From JAPUME01 sp964605715 (GTDB taxonomy: Bacteria > Acidobacteriota > Terriglobia > UBA7540 > JAPUME01), in NCBI GenBank assembly GCA_964605715.1, contig CAZSDV010000015.1:1-38872 (forward strand): DNA of 38,872 bases, given 5' to 3'. The first letter of the stretch is position 1. Every line of letters starts with the position of its first letter. The notes under the pieces were generated by a model, which saw only the letters and a program-made list of their open reading frames with translations, did not search any database and was not told where the DNA came from. Positions 16,433 to 25,138 of the stretch are shown one piece after another. A program made the position numbers and the translations under genes.

Positions 16433-17758
16433 TTATAGTCCGGGTGGTGATGCCGGTAAACTCCAGTGGATATCGGGTTTAGCTTCAGGATAAGCTAAAA
16501 TATCGAATTTTCGTTCCGCGCTTTTTCCGAGGAAATAATGGTCCGCGAAATCGAACAACGCTAACCAATCCTCTTCCTTCTGTGCATGACCACCTTTCCG
16601 CCAGTGAATGCCGTTGTGATTGCTAACCCCAAGCCAATCGAAAACTAATTGTGCGGCCTGGTGGGTTAGCTGTGTTCCATAGGGATTTGCCCAATAATCT
16701 TGACGGGAGTGGGGGTTAATTAAGCCTCGTGGAGCAATGAGAGCTTTCATGAAGTGTGCGTCAAAAGGAAGCTTGTCTGTTTGATTAGAAAACTCAAGCA
16801 GGCGGGGTGCCCACCAGTAAGAGTGGCGTTCCTTTTGGGAAGCTACCGTTTGTGGACGCTGCCCTTTTTCAAAGAACCGGAAGCTACCTGTGCCACCGGT
16901 ACCTGATGAGTTTGGGGCAGAAATTGCAATTCGCTCGTCATAGATTGCGGCGCACAACGCTGTTTTTCCACCACGGGAATGACCGGTTGACACAATTTTA
17001 CTGGTATCTACGAAGTCCATTTCCTGAAGGGCGTTAATGACCAGCTGGTAACCCCAGGACCAAACAGCAATTGTTGCCCAGTCATATTCAGGATAGAGAG
17101 GAAAAACCCCGCTGTGACGGTTATCTGGCTCATCTAGCGCAAGATCCGTGCGTATAAACTTGCAATATATGTAGCCCCGCTTTAATGCCTCTTGCACTGC
17201 AAACGCATCATGTTTTTCGTACTCAGCAGATAAACGAGGAGAGAGTTTTCCTCCGACGGCCAACGAAAAATTTTTGGAGGTTAGCCCAGGAAACAAGTTT
17301 CTGTCGTTCTTTATCACAACGGGATATGGTCCCAATCCCTTTGGTCTGACGATCCCCATACGGAGAATTACGTTTTTTCCGCCACGTGTGATCGTGAGGT
17401 TAAAGACCATCTCAACACCATCACCATCCTGGGTAGGGCGGGTTGAGGTGTTCCGGATGGTTACCTTCCCTGGGTTTGGAGGCATTGTGCCGTAAAGATA
17501 GTGAGCCAACAGGGCTTTGAGATAGTAGCGTTGCCTATTCCAATCGTTGACGGTTTTCACCTCTCTGCCATCCTGCATCTTAAACGGGTTCGGGAAACCT
17601 TTTTGGACGGGGAGTTGATTAACGGTTGGGAAGTGATATTGAGTTGACCGACCTGGAGATTGGTTCGTTTGTTGTTGTGGTAATAGTAAGTTTGCTGCGG
17701 ACTGAGGGTATAGCACAGGAGTTAGAAGAAGTAGTGAGGCTATGAAGAACCACCGCAT
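16433..17758 (-). CDS. Exported CE15-like glucuronoyl esterase / alpha-beta hydrolase
   Basis: Predicted secreted serine esterase (about 441 aa). The start at 17758 is chosen because AAGGAG precedes the ATG closely and the signal peptide (FFIASLLLLTPVLYP) begins at once; an upstream frame extension of 31 residues lacks these. The nucleophile is Ser261 in TGHSRGGKTAL, the bacterial version of the CE15 motif. The catalytic His391 is in WRKGGHAQKEEDW, and the substrate-side segment NSSGTGG follows the nucleophile by about 20 residues. CE15 enzymes cleave esters between glucuronic acid in xylan and lignin alcohols; related bacterial members may act on algal or other uronate esters. It appears to be co-transcribed with the flavoenzyme 21 bases downstream, though the functional link is unclear. 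Confidence 0.85.
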   Translation of the reverse strand: MRWFFIASLLLLTPVLYPQSAANLLLPQQQTNQSPGRSTQYHFPTVNQLPVQKGFPNPFKMQDGREVKTVNDWNRQRYYLKALLAHYLYGTMPPNPGKVTIRNTSTRPTQDGDGVEMVFNLTITRGGKNVILRMGIVRPKGLGPYPVVIKNDRNLFPGLTSKNFSLAVGGKLSPRLSAEYEKHDAFAVQEALKRGYIYCKFIRTDLALDEPDNRHSGVFPLYPEYDWATIAVWSWGYQLVINALQEMDFVDTSKIVSTGHSRGGKTALCAAIYDERIAISAPNSSGTGGTGSFRFFEKGQRPQTVASQKERHSYWWAPRLLEFSNQTDKLPFDAHFMKALIAPRGLINPHSRQDYWANPYGTQLTHQAAQLVFDWLGVSNHNGIHWRKGGHAQKEEDWLALFDFADHYFLGKSAERKFDILAYPEAKPDIHWSLPASPPGL

Positions 17759-18141
17759 GTAGATCTCCTTAACTAAACGTAGAGACTGGAAAATAGAAAT
17801 GACACTACCCAGTTTACCCTGATGTGCGGATGCCATTGCCCCCTTCTTCAAGGAGGCATTTTACTTGACTGAGATGTCTCTCAGGGAACGCCGCAACTTT
17901 TAAGACCACAGGTTCAATTATGTCCCAATCTAACGTACCTTTTCCAGCGCTTGATGGTTTTCCAGGATCTCATTTCCCATCTGCCGATACGCTGCCAAAC
18001 TAGATGCATTGTGTCCTTCGCGACCTGGCTTGCTAAAATAACAATGAACATTTTTGCTTGTCGCTCTTTATAATATTTATATGTTATACCTAAGCGGTAG
18101 GTAGGTAATCAGTTTTGACTAGATCTTTCCTGGAGGCTAGC
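17759..18141. other. Divergent intergenic region between esterase and PSD1 gene
   Basis: No gene seen. It should hold the promoters of both flanking transcription units. The only good boxes I found are TGAACA (18045-18050) and TATAAT (18069-18074), directed at the PSD1 gene. Confidence 0.4.
18045..18074 (+). promoter_or_regulatory. Possible promoter of the PSD1/DUF1501 pair
   Basis: TGAACA, an 18-base spacer and a perfect TATAAT, 67 bases before the proposed GTG start. Four of six matches at -35 and six of six at -10. Found by eye. Confidence 0.42.
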
Positions 18142-21100
18142 GTGAGGCGGCGTGTTTTTGCCTATATATTAGGGTTGAGTTTCGCTTCCTTGGGGGCTAT
18201 TTCCGCAAGGCCAGCTGAGCCGAATTCAAATAAGGTGGATTTCAATCGCCAAATTCGACCCATCCTCTCTGATAATTGCTTTACGTGCCATGGCCCAGAT
18301 GAACAACAGCGGCAGGCTAACCTACGGCTGGACATCAAGCGGGGCGCTTTTACTGACCGAGGTGGATATCAGATAATTATTCCTCGAAACAGTGCCAGCA
18401 GTAAGCTTTTTCAGAAAATTTCTCATAATAATGAGGTCTTTCGCATGCCACCTCCTGTGGCTGAACGAAAGCTAACTGCTGAACAAATTGACATGATCCG
18501 CCGCTGGATTGATGAGGGCGCAAAGTGGGAAGAGCATTGGGCTTTTGTTTCTCCGAAGCGAGCTGCTCTCCCAGACGTTAACCAAGTGAACTGGTGCCAG
18601 AATCCGATCGATCGATTCATTCTCGCCCGTTTGGAACGCGAAGGATTGAGTCCTTCACCTGAATCTGACAAGGCAACTTTACTCCGCAAGGCCACCTTTG
18701 ACCTGACGGGCCTGCCTCCTACGATTGGCGAGCTCAATGCTTTCTTGGCGGATGATTCTACGAATGCTTACGAGAAGATAGTCGACCGGTTATTGGCTTC
18801 ACCTCACTACGGTGAGCGTATGGCCATGCAGTGGCTCGATCTTGCGCGCTATGCAGATACGCATGGCTACCATATTGACTCTCTCCGTGACATGTGGAAA
18901 TGGCGTGACTGGGTTATTGATGCCTTCAACCAGAACATGTCTTTTGATGAGTTTACCATTGAACAGCTAGCAGGTGATCTTTTACCGAATCCCACACTTG
19001 CACAGAGAGTTGCCACTGGATTTAACCGGAATCACATGATTAATTTTGAAGGCGGAGCCATCCCTGAAGAATACAGGAATGAATACGTAATCGACCGTTT
19101 GGAGACAACCTCTACCGTCTGGATGGGCTTAACCATGGGCTGTGCTCGATGCCATGACCATAAGTACGATCCTATAAAACAGAAGGAATTCTATCAGTTT
19201 TATGCCTTTCTTAATTCGATAGATGAAATAGGTCTAGACGGGGTAGAGGGAAATGCAAAGCCCTTCCTCCAGTTACCTTCTGCTGAGCAGGATGTCCAAT
19301 TAAAGGCGATAAAGGAGAAGATTTCAACAGTGCAGAAAGGTCTATCCGACGAGAAGATTGTACCACTTGAGGTAGCCTGGAGGCGGTCGTCCCTTTCCTC
19401 TGTGCCCGCTTCCCCCAGACAGGGGCTTGCAGCTCACTACGAGTTCTCCGGTCACCTGGAAGACACTTCAGGTTTTCACCAGCATGGAAAGACATTGCGT
19501 GGAGAGGTAATTTACCGTGAAGGGAGGGTAGCTACTGGAGCAAACTTTGACGGTGAGACGCGCGTAGCACTGAACACGCCTGCATGGGAGCGGGACGTGC
19601 CGTTTACTCTAGCTTTCTGGATGGAAGCTAATGTAAGGAAAGGTGCGGTTGTAATCCAAAATATCGGCGATTCGGAGCGGCGGCGCGGGTTCGAGATGAG
19701 CCTAGATGAGGCCAAACTGATCGGTTCGGAGCGGCCTAGATCTCATTATTTTATCCGTCTCAGTCATCTTTGGCCTGTGAATACCATCCAGATTAAGACT
19801 AAAAAACCCCTAGGACTGAGCGGACATTTTACAGTCACTTATGAAGGGTCAGGAAAAGCTTCAGGTCTGAGGTTCTATCAGAATGGGAAGCTTCAGGAGG
19901 TCGAGGTTACTCACGATAACCTTGAGAATTCAATTCAGACATTTCAGCCGCTCGAAATCGGGAACAAACAAGCTGGTAAACCTTTTTTGGGTATGCTGGA
20001 CGACTTGCGAGTTTACAAACGCGTTCTGAGCGTGAAAGAGATTGAACAGTTGAACGTCCACGAGCCTCTTCGGGGCATTTTTTCTCAGCCACTAGAGGGA
20101 TGCACAAAGCTTATTCAGCGATTGGAGGCCATGCGGGGCGAGAAGGATTTTGATCCACTAAATAATACATTTTTTCAAAGTAAGGAGGGAAGAAAAGCCC
20201 GGTCGTGTGAGAATCGAGAGCATGAGATCCGTGATTACTACCTTACCCATGCTGCCCCTGAAGAACTTCGTGAGTTCCATACCGAGCTTCAAAAACTCAA
20301 GGTCGATAAGAAAAAACTAGAAGAAAAGATTCCTACCACTATGGTGATGCGGGAGAGGAATGAACCGAGAGACACTTTTATTTTGGCTCGGGGGGACTAT
20401 CGTAACAAAACGGAAAAAGTGTCCCATGGTGTCCCGGCCGTTCTACCTCCCATGTTAGCGGGTGCGCCTCCTAACCGGTTGGGTTTAGCTCGTTGGCTGG
20501 TGAAACCCCTGCACCCGCTTACTGCCCGCGTAACGGTTAATCGATACTGGCAGATGCACTTTGGAACAGGGATCGTTTCCACCTCAGAGAATTTTGGCTC
20601 CCAAGGTGAGTCTCCGAGTCACCCACAGCTACTCGACTGGCTAGCGACTGAATTTGTTCGGACCAATTGGGATGTCAAGGCTATGCAAAAGCTAATTGTT
20701 ACCTCTGCTGCTTATCGCCAATCTTCACGTGCTACACCTGAACTCCTAGAACGAGATCCTCGGAATCGTTTACTGGCACGAGGGTCGCGGTTTCGGATCC
20801 CGGCGGAGATGGTACGGGACAATGCCCTAGCCATTAGCGGCTTGCTAGTGAAGAAGATTGGTGGGCCAAGCGTATATCCGTATCAACCCGAGGGTCTCTG
20901 GAAAGAAGTTGCCTTTGGGAGGAAGTGGCAGTTCACGGCACAGGAATATACACCTGGAAGTGGCGAAGATCTATACCGGCGAAGCATGTATACGGTGTGG
21001 AAGCGGACTGCACCCCCACCGGGCATGGTTACTTTTGATGCCCCAGACCGCGAGAAATGTTTCTCTCGGCGCTCGCGGACCAATACGCCATTACAGGCCC

Positions 21101-21432
21101 TAACACTAATTAATGATCCTATCTATGTGGAGGCCGCTCGGGCGTTGGCTGAACGGATGATGGGAGATGGTGGCCGAGAACCAGAGCAGCGTATTCGCCA
21201 CGGTTTCCGGCTGGCGACGGCCCGTGTACCCAGCCAGGAGGAGCTGAGTATTCTGCTGGGAGCGGTGCAGCAGGAATTGAGGAATTACTACAAAGACAAG
21301 CGGGCCGCTGCTGCCCTGATGATGGCAGGGGAGCGCTTGTCTGTTAAAAATCTGGATGTGAGTGAGATGGCTGCCTGGACGACGGTAGCTAGCATGATTT
21401 TGAATCTTGATGAAACTATTACAAAAGAGTAG
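18142..21432 (+). CDS. Secreted PSD1/DUF1549/LamG/DUF1553 protein with c-type haem motif
   Basis: Large exported protein (about 1096 aa) of the planctomycete-type cytochrome group; function unproven. GTG at 18142 is preferred because GGAGG lies five bases before it and the protein then begins MRRRVFAYILGLSFAS, a signal peptide; a TTG nine codons earlier has only weak support. Domains in order: one haem-binding CFTCH (Cys46, Cys49, His50) in the PSD1 domain with MPPP about 60 residues later, the DUF1549 domain (about 155-365, with ARYADTHGY and MGCARCHDHKYDP, a possible second CxxCH), a LamG/concanavalin-like region (about 425-645), and DUF1553 (about 785-1050, NRYWQMHFGTGIV, SNTPLQAL-like motif TNTPLQALTLIND). 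The DUF1501 gene starts four bases after its stop, a pairing seen very widely in Planctomycetota and Acidobacteriota. Confidence 0.93.
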   Translation: MRRRVFAYILGLSFASLGAISARPAEPNSNKVDFNRQIRPILSDNCFTCHGPDEQQRQANLRLDIKRGAFTDRGGYQIIIPRNSASSKLFQKISHNNEVFRMPPPVAERKLTAEQIDMIRRWIDEGAKWEEHWAFVSPKRAALPDVNQVNWCQNPIDRFILARLEREGLSPSPESDKATLLRKATFDLTGLPPTIGELNAFLADDSTNAYEKIVDRLLASPHYGERMAMQWLDLARYADTHGYHIDSLRDMWKWRDWVIDAFNQNMSFDEFTIEQLAGDLLPNPTLAQRVATGFNRNHMINFEGGAIPEEYRNEYVIDRLETTSTVWMGLTMGCARCHDHKYDPIKQKEFYQFYAFLNSIDEIGLDGVEGNAKPFLQLPSAEQDVQLKAIKEKISTVQKGLSDEKIVPLEVAWRRSSLSSVPASPRQGLAAHYEFSGHLEDTSGFHQHGKTLRGEVIYREGRVATGANFDGETRVALNTPAWERDVPFTLAFWMEANVRKGAVVIQNIGDSERRRGFEMSLDEAKLIGSERPRSHYFIRLSHLWPVNTIQIKTKKPLGLSGHFTVTYEGSGKASGLRFYQNGKLQEVEVTHDNLENSIQTFQPLEIGNKQAGKPFLGMLDDLRVYKRVLSVKEIEQLNVHEPLRGIFSQPLEGCTKLIQRLEAMRGEKDFDPLNNTFFQSKEGRKARSCENREHEIRDYYLTHAAPEELREFHTELQKLKVDKKKLEEKIPTTMVMRERNEPRDTFILARGDYRNKTEKVSHGVPAVLPPMLAGAPPNRLGLARWLVKPLHPLTARVTVNRYWQMHFGTGIVSTSENFGSQGESPSHPQLLDWLATEFVRTNWDVKAMQKLIVTSAAYRQSSRATPELLERDPRNRLLARGSRFRIPAEMVRDNALAISGLLVKKIGGPSVYPYQPEGLWKEVAFGRKWQFTAQEYTPGSGEDLYRRSMYTVWKRTAPPPGMVTFDAPDREKCFSRRSRTNTPLQALTLINDPIYVEAARALAERMMGDGGREPEQRIRHGFRLATARVPSQEELSILLGAVQQELRNYYKDKRAAAALMMAGERLSVKNLDVSEMAAWTTVASMILNLDETITKE

Positions 21433-21436
21433 AGCT

Positions 21437-22909
21437 ATGAATTTGCATGATGAATACAGGCTTGCGATGACGCGGCGGCAGTTTTTTGGTCGGACTAGCT
21501 CAGGGATTGGTTTAGCGGCGCTGGCATCGCTATTGAATCAGGGTTCGCTTGCCGCCCAGATTGATTTCGGAAAGATCAACCCCAAGACTGGTGGCCTGAG
21601 AAATCTACCCCATTTTGCACCCAAGGCAAAGCGGGTGATTTTTCTTCACCAATCAGGTGCTCCCTCCCAGATCGACCTTTTCGACCACAAACCTATACTC
21701 AAGGATCTGGCGGGGACAGAGCTTCCCGCCTCCGTTCGCAGGGGGCAACGTATCACAGGAATGACTTCAGGACAGGACTCCTTGCCCGTTGCACCCTCCA
21801 TGTTTGAATTTCACAAACATGGCAAGTCAGGTACGTTGATTAGTGACCTGATTCCCCATCACGGAAAGATTGTTGATGATATCGCTATTATAAAGACTGT
21901 ACATACCGATGCCATTAATCACGATCCTGCAATAACTTTTATCCAGACTGGATTTCAGCAACCAGGGCGGCCTAGCGTAGGTTCCTGGCTAAGCTACGGG
22001 CTGGGAACTGAAAACCGGGATTTACCCACTTTTGTCGTCCTGATTTCACAAGCAACCGGAGAAGTTCAAGCGCAGCCACTTTTTGCGCGTCTTTGGGGAA
22101 GCGGATTTCTGCCTTCGGCCCACCAAGGAGTCAATTTCCGTTCAAGTGGTGACCCTGTATTATTTTTGTCTGATCCTGCCGGTATTACGAAGTCCACGCG
22201 TCGCCGTATGCTGGACGGAATCGCAAAGCTAAATCGCATTAAGGCAGGGAAAAGTGGTGACCCAGAAATTAATACGCGTATTTCCCAGTACGAGATGGCC
22301 TATCGCATGCAATCCTCTGTTCCAGACCTAATGGATCTTTCCAGTGAGCCAGAATCTACATTTGAAATGTATGGTCCTGAGGCGAGAAAGCCCGGAACAT
22401 ACGCTGCAAACTGTCTACTTGCCCGACGTCTGGCGGAGCGGAATGTGCGGTTTATCCAGCTCTATCACCGCGGCTGGGATCATCACAGTAATCTCCCTCG
22501 GAATATTGCTGTGCAGGCTAGGGATACTGATCAGGCCTCAGCTGCATTAGTTTTGGATTTGAAGCGAAAAGGGCTGCTTGATGAGACGTTGGTAATATGG
22601 GGTGGGGAATTTGGGCGGACTGTTTACTCGCAAGGAAAATTGACAACTACTAACTATGGTCGAGATCACCATCCGCGTTGTTTCACCATGTGGGTAGCTG
22701 GTGGCGGTATCCAACCAGGAATTACGCTGGGGAAAACTGATGATTTTTCCTATAACATCGCTGAAGACCCTGTTCACATCTATGATTTACAGGCCACAAT
22801 CTTGCATTGTTTAGGAATCGACCATACGAAATTGACTTACAAATTTCAAGGACGCCACTTCCGCCTAACTGATGTTCACGGGAATGTAATTCGGAAGATT
22901 CTAGCCTAA
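21437..22909 (+). CDS. Tat-exported DUF1501 protein
   Basis: Predicted protein of about 490 aa in the DUF1501 family, a member of the alkaline-phosphatase-like superfamily. The ATG at 21437 is chosen, four bases after the upstream stop; an ATG at 21407 lies inside the upstream gene. A twin-arginine signal TRRQFFGRTSSG is followed by a hydrophobic stretch ending ASLLNQGSLAAQ. Characteristic segments are VIFLHQSGAPSQIDLFDHKP, FEFHKHGKSGTLISDLIPH, PSVGSWLSYGLGTEN, FIQLYHRGWDHH and IWGGEFGRT, containing the conserved Asp and His residues expected to bind metals. Biochemical function is unknown. The short spacing suggests translational coupling with the PSD1 gene and action together outside the cytoplasmic membrane. 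Confidence 0.93.
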   Translation: MNLHDEYRLAMTRRQFFGRTSSGIGLAALASLLNQGSLAAQIDFGKINPKTGGLRNLPHFAPKAKRVIFLHQSGAPSQIDLFDHKPILKDLAGTELPASVRRGQRITGMTSGQDSLPVAPSMFEFHKHGKSGTLISDLIPHHGKIVDDIAIIKTVHTDAINHDPAITFIQTGFQQPGRPSVGSWLSYGLGTENRDLPTFVVLISQATGEVQAQPLFARLWGSGFLPSAHQGVNFRSSGDPVLFLSDPAGITKSTRRRMLDGIAKLNRIKAGKSGDPEINTRISQYEMAYRMQSSVPDLMDLSSEPESTFEMYGPEARKPGTYAANCLLARRLAERNVRFIQLYHRGWDHHSNLPRNIAVQARDTDQASAALVLDLKRKGLLDETLVIWGGEFGRTVYSQGKLTTTNYGRDHHPRCFTMWVAGGGIQPGITLGKTDDFSYNIAEDPVHIYDLQATILHCLGIDHTKLTYKFQGRHFRLTDVHGNVIRKILA

Positions 22910-23128
22910 TCACAACTAAAGATCCCGTTGTCTATTTAGTGCGAGCAGCAGGCGAAGGCGATTCCGTCATTCCTCTAGTGATTTATCCCGTTTGCTTGTG
23001 ATCCGCCAAAAGAGTTAATCTCGGAAGGGGTGGTCTTGCTCTGGCATTGATTGCGTTTGATGTAATTACCTGATCTTCCAGAGATTTTAATTAAGACGTC
23101 CACAATTAAGGTTGGTAAATTCTAAGGC

Positions 23129-24175
23129 ATGAGTTTTTTTCCTCCGACACTGGCTTCCACTTCCGATATTGAGACTAAAAAAATTTCTTTCTTGGGTAAC
23201 GGTGGAAGGTTATTTCGAATTTACCTGTCCAATCTTATTCTGATGCTTGTCTCCTTTGGTGCCTACTATTTCTGGGGTAAAGCAAAAGTAAGGAATTACC
23301 TCTACGCACATACGGAATTCGAAGGCCATCACTTTAGGTTCCATGGCACGGGCCGAGAGCTCTTAGTTGGCTGGCTAAAGGTCGTCATCGTTGCGGGCTT
23401 TTATATTTTTTTTATCAGCATGGTCCAGGTTGTTTGGCCCGGATATATCACTCAGGGAACTAGCCAACTTATCACTATTGTTTTAGTAGGTCTGTTCATT
23501 CCTTTTGCTATTGTTGGCTCACGGCGCTATCGCATGAGTCGGTCTTCGTGGAAAGGGATCCGATTTTCTTTCAGAGGAAGAGTGAGAGATTTCTTTGCTA
23601 TTTGTCTTTTAGGTTCCTTTTATACCATTTTAACCTTGGGTATCTACTATCCTTTTATGCATAAGAACATCAGGGAATTCCTGGTTCGTCATACCTGTAT
23701 TGGGAAAAGGCATTTTTTTTACAGTGGAAGAGGGACGGATCTGTTCCATCTGTATGTTAGTGGTTTGGCTCTTTCCATTTTGACAGTTGGAATTTATTGG
23801 TTCTGGTTTTCTGCTAGCAAAGAACGTTATCACTGGGATCATGTGAGCTTGATTCCATTGGGTTTTGAGTTTGGTACGGGTGGAGCAGGAATCGTTGGAT
23901 CAGAATCCAGAATTCACAAATTCCCGAAGTTCCGTTCCACTGTAACTGGGGAAGGGTTGCTACTCCTGAGATTAGGAAATTTTGCGCTTCTTCTAATTAC
24001 CCTTGGCCTTGCGTTCCCTTGGATAGAGGCAAGAAACTTCCGGTACCTTTTTGATCATCTTCATGTGGAGGGCTTCCTTGACCTTGCTGGTATCAAGGAA
24101 GAAGTTCAAGAGGCCTCTGCTGTTGGTGAAGGAATGACTGAATTTTTGGATACGGGATTTCTTGAAATGAATTGA
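23129..24175 (+). CDS. DUF898 (YjgN-like) membrane protein with repeated units
   Basis: Predicted polytopic inner-membrane protein (348 aa) of the DUF898 family. The unit has a glycine-rich segment, a hydrophobic helix with T/S-x-G-x-YYFW, then a basic segment with H and HT. It appears near residues 20-80 (FLGNGGRLFRIYL, FGAYYFWGKAKVRNYLYAHT), 148-200 (FRGRVRDFF, LGIYYPFMHKNIREFLVRHT), 200-240 (SGRGTDLFHLY, VGIYWFWFSASKERYHWDH) and 275-325 (TVTGEGLLLLRLGN, LGLAFPWIEARNFRYLFDH). About seven hydrophobic segments are visible. Function unknown; it may be a transporter or envelope protein. No clear Shine-Dalgarno is visible. A Yip1-like gene follows some 360 bases on. Confidence 0.88.
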   Translation: MSFFPPTLASTSDIETKKISFLGNGGRLFRIYLSNLILMLVSFGAYYFWGKAKVRNYLYAHTEFEGHHFRFHGTGRELLVGWLKVVIVAGFYIFFISMVQVVWPGYITQGTSQLITIVLVGLFIPFAIVGSRRYRMSRSSWKGIRFSFRGRVRDFFAICLLGSFYTILTLGIYYPFMHKNIREFLVRHTCIGKRHFFYSGRGTDLFHLYVSGLALSILTVGIYWFWFSASKERYHWDHVSLIPLGFEFGTGGAGIVGSESRIHKFPKFRSTVTGEGLLLLRLGNFALLLITLGLAFPWIEARNFRYLFDHLHVEGFLDLAGIKEEVQEASAVGEGMTEFLDTGFLEMN

Positions 24176-24539
24176 GCTCCTAACGCTAGAGCGCAAATTT
24201 TAGGCAACGTTGCCAGGATAATCAAGGAGAAGTCGATTCCAGGACTTTAAGTTGACACAAGGGGATAAGGATTAACCAAAAGGGATTTGAGTCTTCTTGT
24301 TTTGACTTGAGGTACGGAGGCGCGTCGCCTTGGAAAACCAGAGTACTTGCTTACTCACTCTTGGATCGCAGAAGGGATTGGACAGGTTAAGTCCTTAGCT
24401 GTGGATACTGTAGTTAACTACCTTCTCTCACCACTGCGTGATCTTTGGAATAAAATCTAAAATATCGGGAATTAGAGGTGGGAGCTTTGATAAACTTATT
24501 TTTTGAAGTTACCATTTTGATCTTGGCATGGAGGTAAAG
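24176..24539. other. Intergenic region with a 12-base palindrome
   Basis: No gene found. It holds the perfect palindrome GGCAACGTTGCC at 24203-24214, 28 bases after the DUF898 stop, and a TTGACA at 24252-24257 without a good -10 at standard spacing. A small GC hairpin (AGGCG/CGCCT) lies near 24318. Confidence 0.4.
24203..24214. repeat. Perfect 12-base palindrome
   Basis: GGCAACGTTGCC, six bases per arm with no loop, a form typical of dimeric regulator sites. No regulator gene is nearby and no second copy was noticed, so its role is open. Confidence 0.4.
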
Positions 24540-25049
24540 ATGACGAGTCTTATACAGCGAATGATTAGAGCTGCCAAACTTGACACTAATTTGTATGAAG
24601 AAGTGGAGGCCGACCCTAAGGCAATGAGGCAGGCGATGCTTATCGTTGTGATTTCTTCTATTGCTGCAGGGATAGGATCGGTAAGTGTATCTGGAATGAT
24701 CCTGACCTCGATCAGCGCTCTTATATCTTGGTATATTTGGGCCTATCTAACATATTTCATTGGCACGCGCCTGCTACCAGAGCCACAAACTCATGCAGAC
24801 CATGGTCAACTCCTACGGACACTTGGGTTTGCTGCTTCTCCTGGCCTAGTTCAAGCGGGAGGGATGATTCCCGGGTTAGGTCCTTTGATGATTACTATTG
24901 GGTCTATTTGGATGCTGGTCGCAACCGTCATTGCAGTTCGACAAGCCTTAGATTACAGCAGTACAGGAAGAGCTATTGGAGTTTGTATTATCGGATGGTT
25001 GGCTCAGATGTTCATTCGTCTTGTTATGCGCGCCTTTTTCGGAAATTAA
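24540..25049 (+). CDS. Yip1-domain membrane protein
   Basis: Predicted inner-membrane protein of about 169 aa. The start at 24540 follows GGAGGT by four bases; an in-frame ATG four codons earlier overlaps that site. The N-terminal 30 residues are soluble (RMIRAAKLDTNLYEEVEADPKAMRQA), typical of Yip1-like bacterial proteins, and are followed by about four hydrophobic segments (MLIVVISSIAAGIGS, ISALISWYIWAYLTYFIGT, LGFAASPGLVQAGGMIPGLGPLM, IWMLVATVIAVRQAL) and a final helix IIGWLAQMFIRLVM. The family has no settled function in bacteria. About 90 bases separate it from the antiporter gene downstream, so co-transcription is possible. Confidence 0.85.
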   Translation: MTSLIQRMIRAAKLDTNLYEEVEADPKAMRQAMLIVVISSIAAGIGSVSVSGMILTSISALISWYIWAYLTYFIGTRLLPEPQTHADHGQLLRTLGFAASPGLVQAGGMIPGLGPLMITIGSIWMLVATVIAVRQALDYSSTGRAIGVCIIGWLAQMFIRLVMRAFFGN

Positions 25050-25138
25050 TTCAGCTAGGGAAATCAGTTTTCTTTTATGTGAGATGTTTTTCAATAGATG
25101 ACTAAGGGCCATTTGCTGTCCTTATTTTCTTTGTTTGG

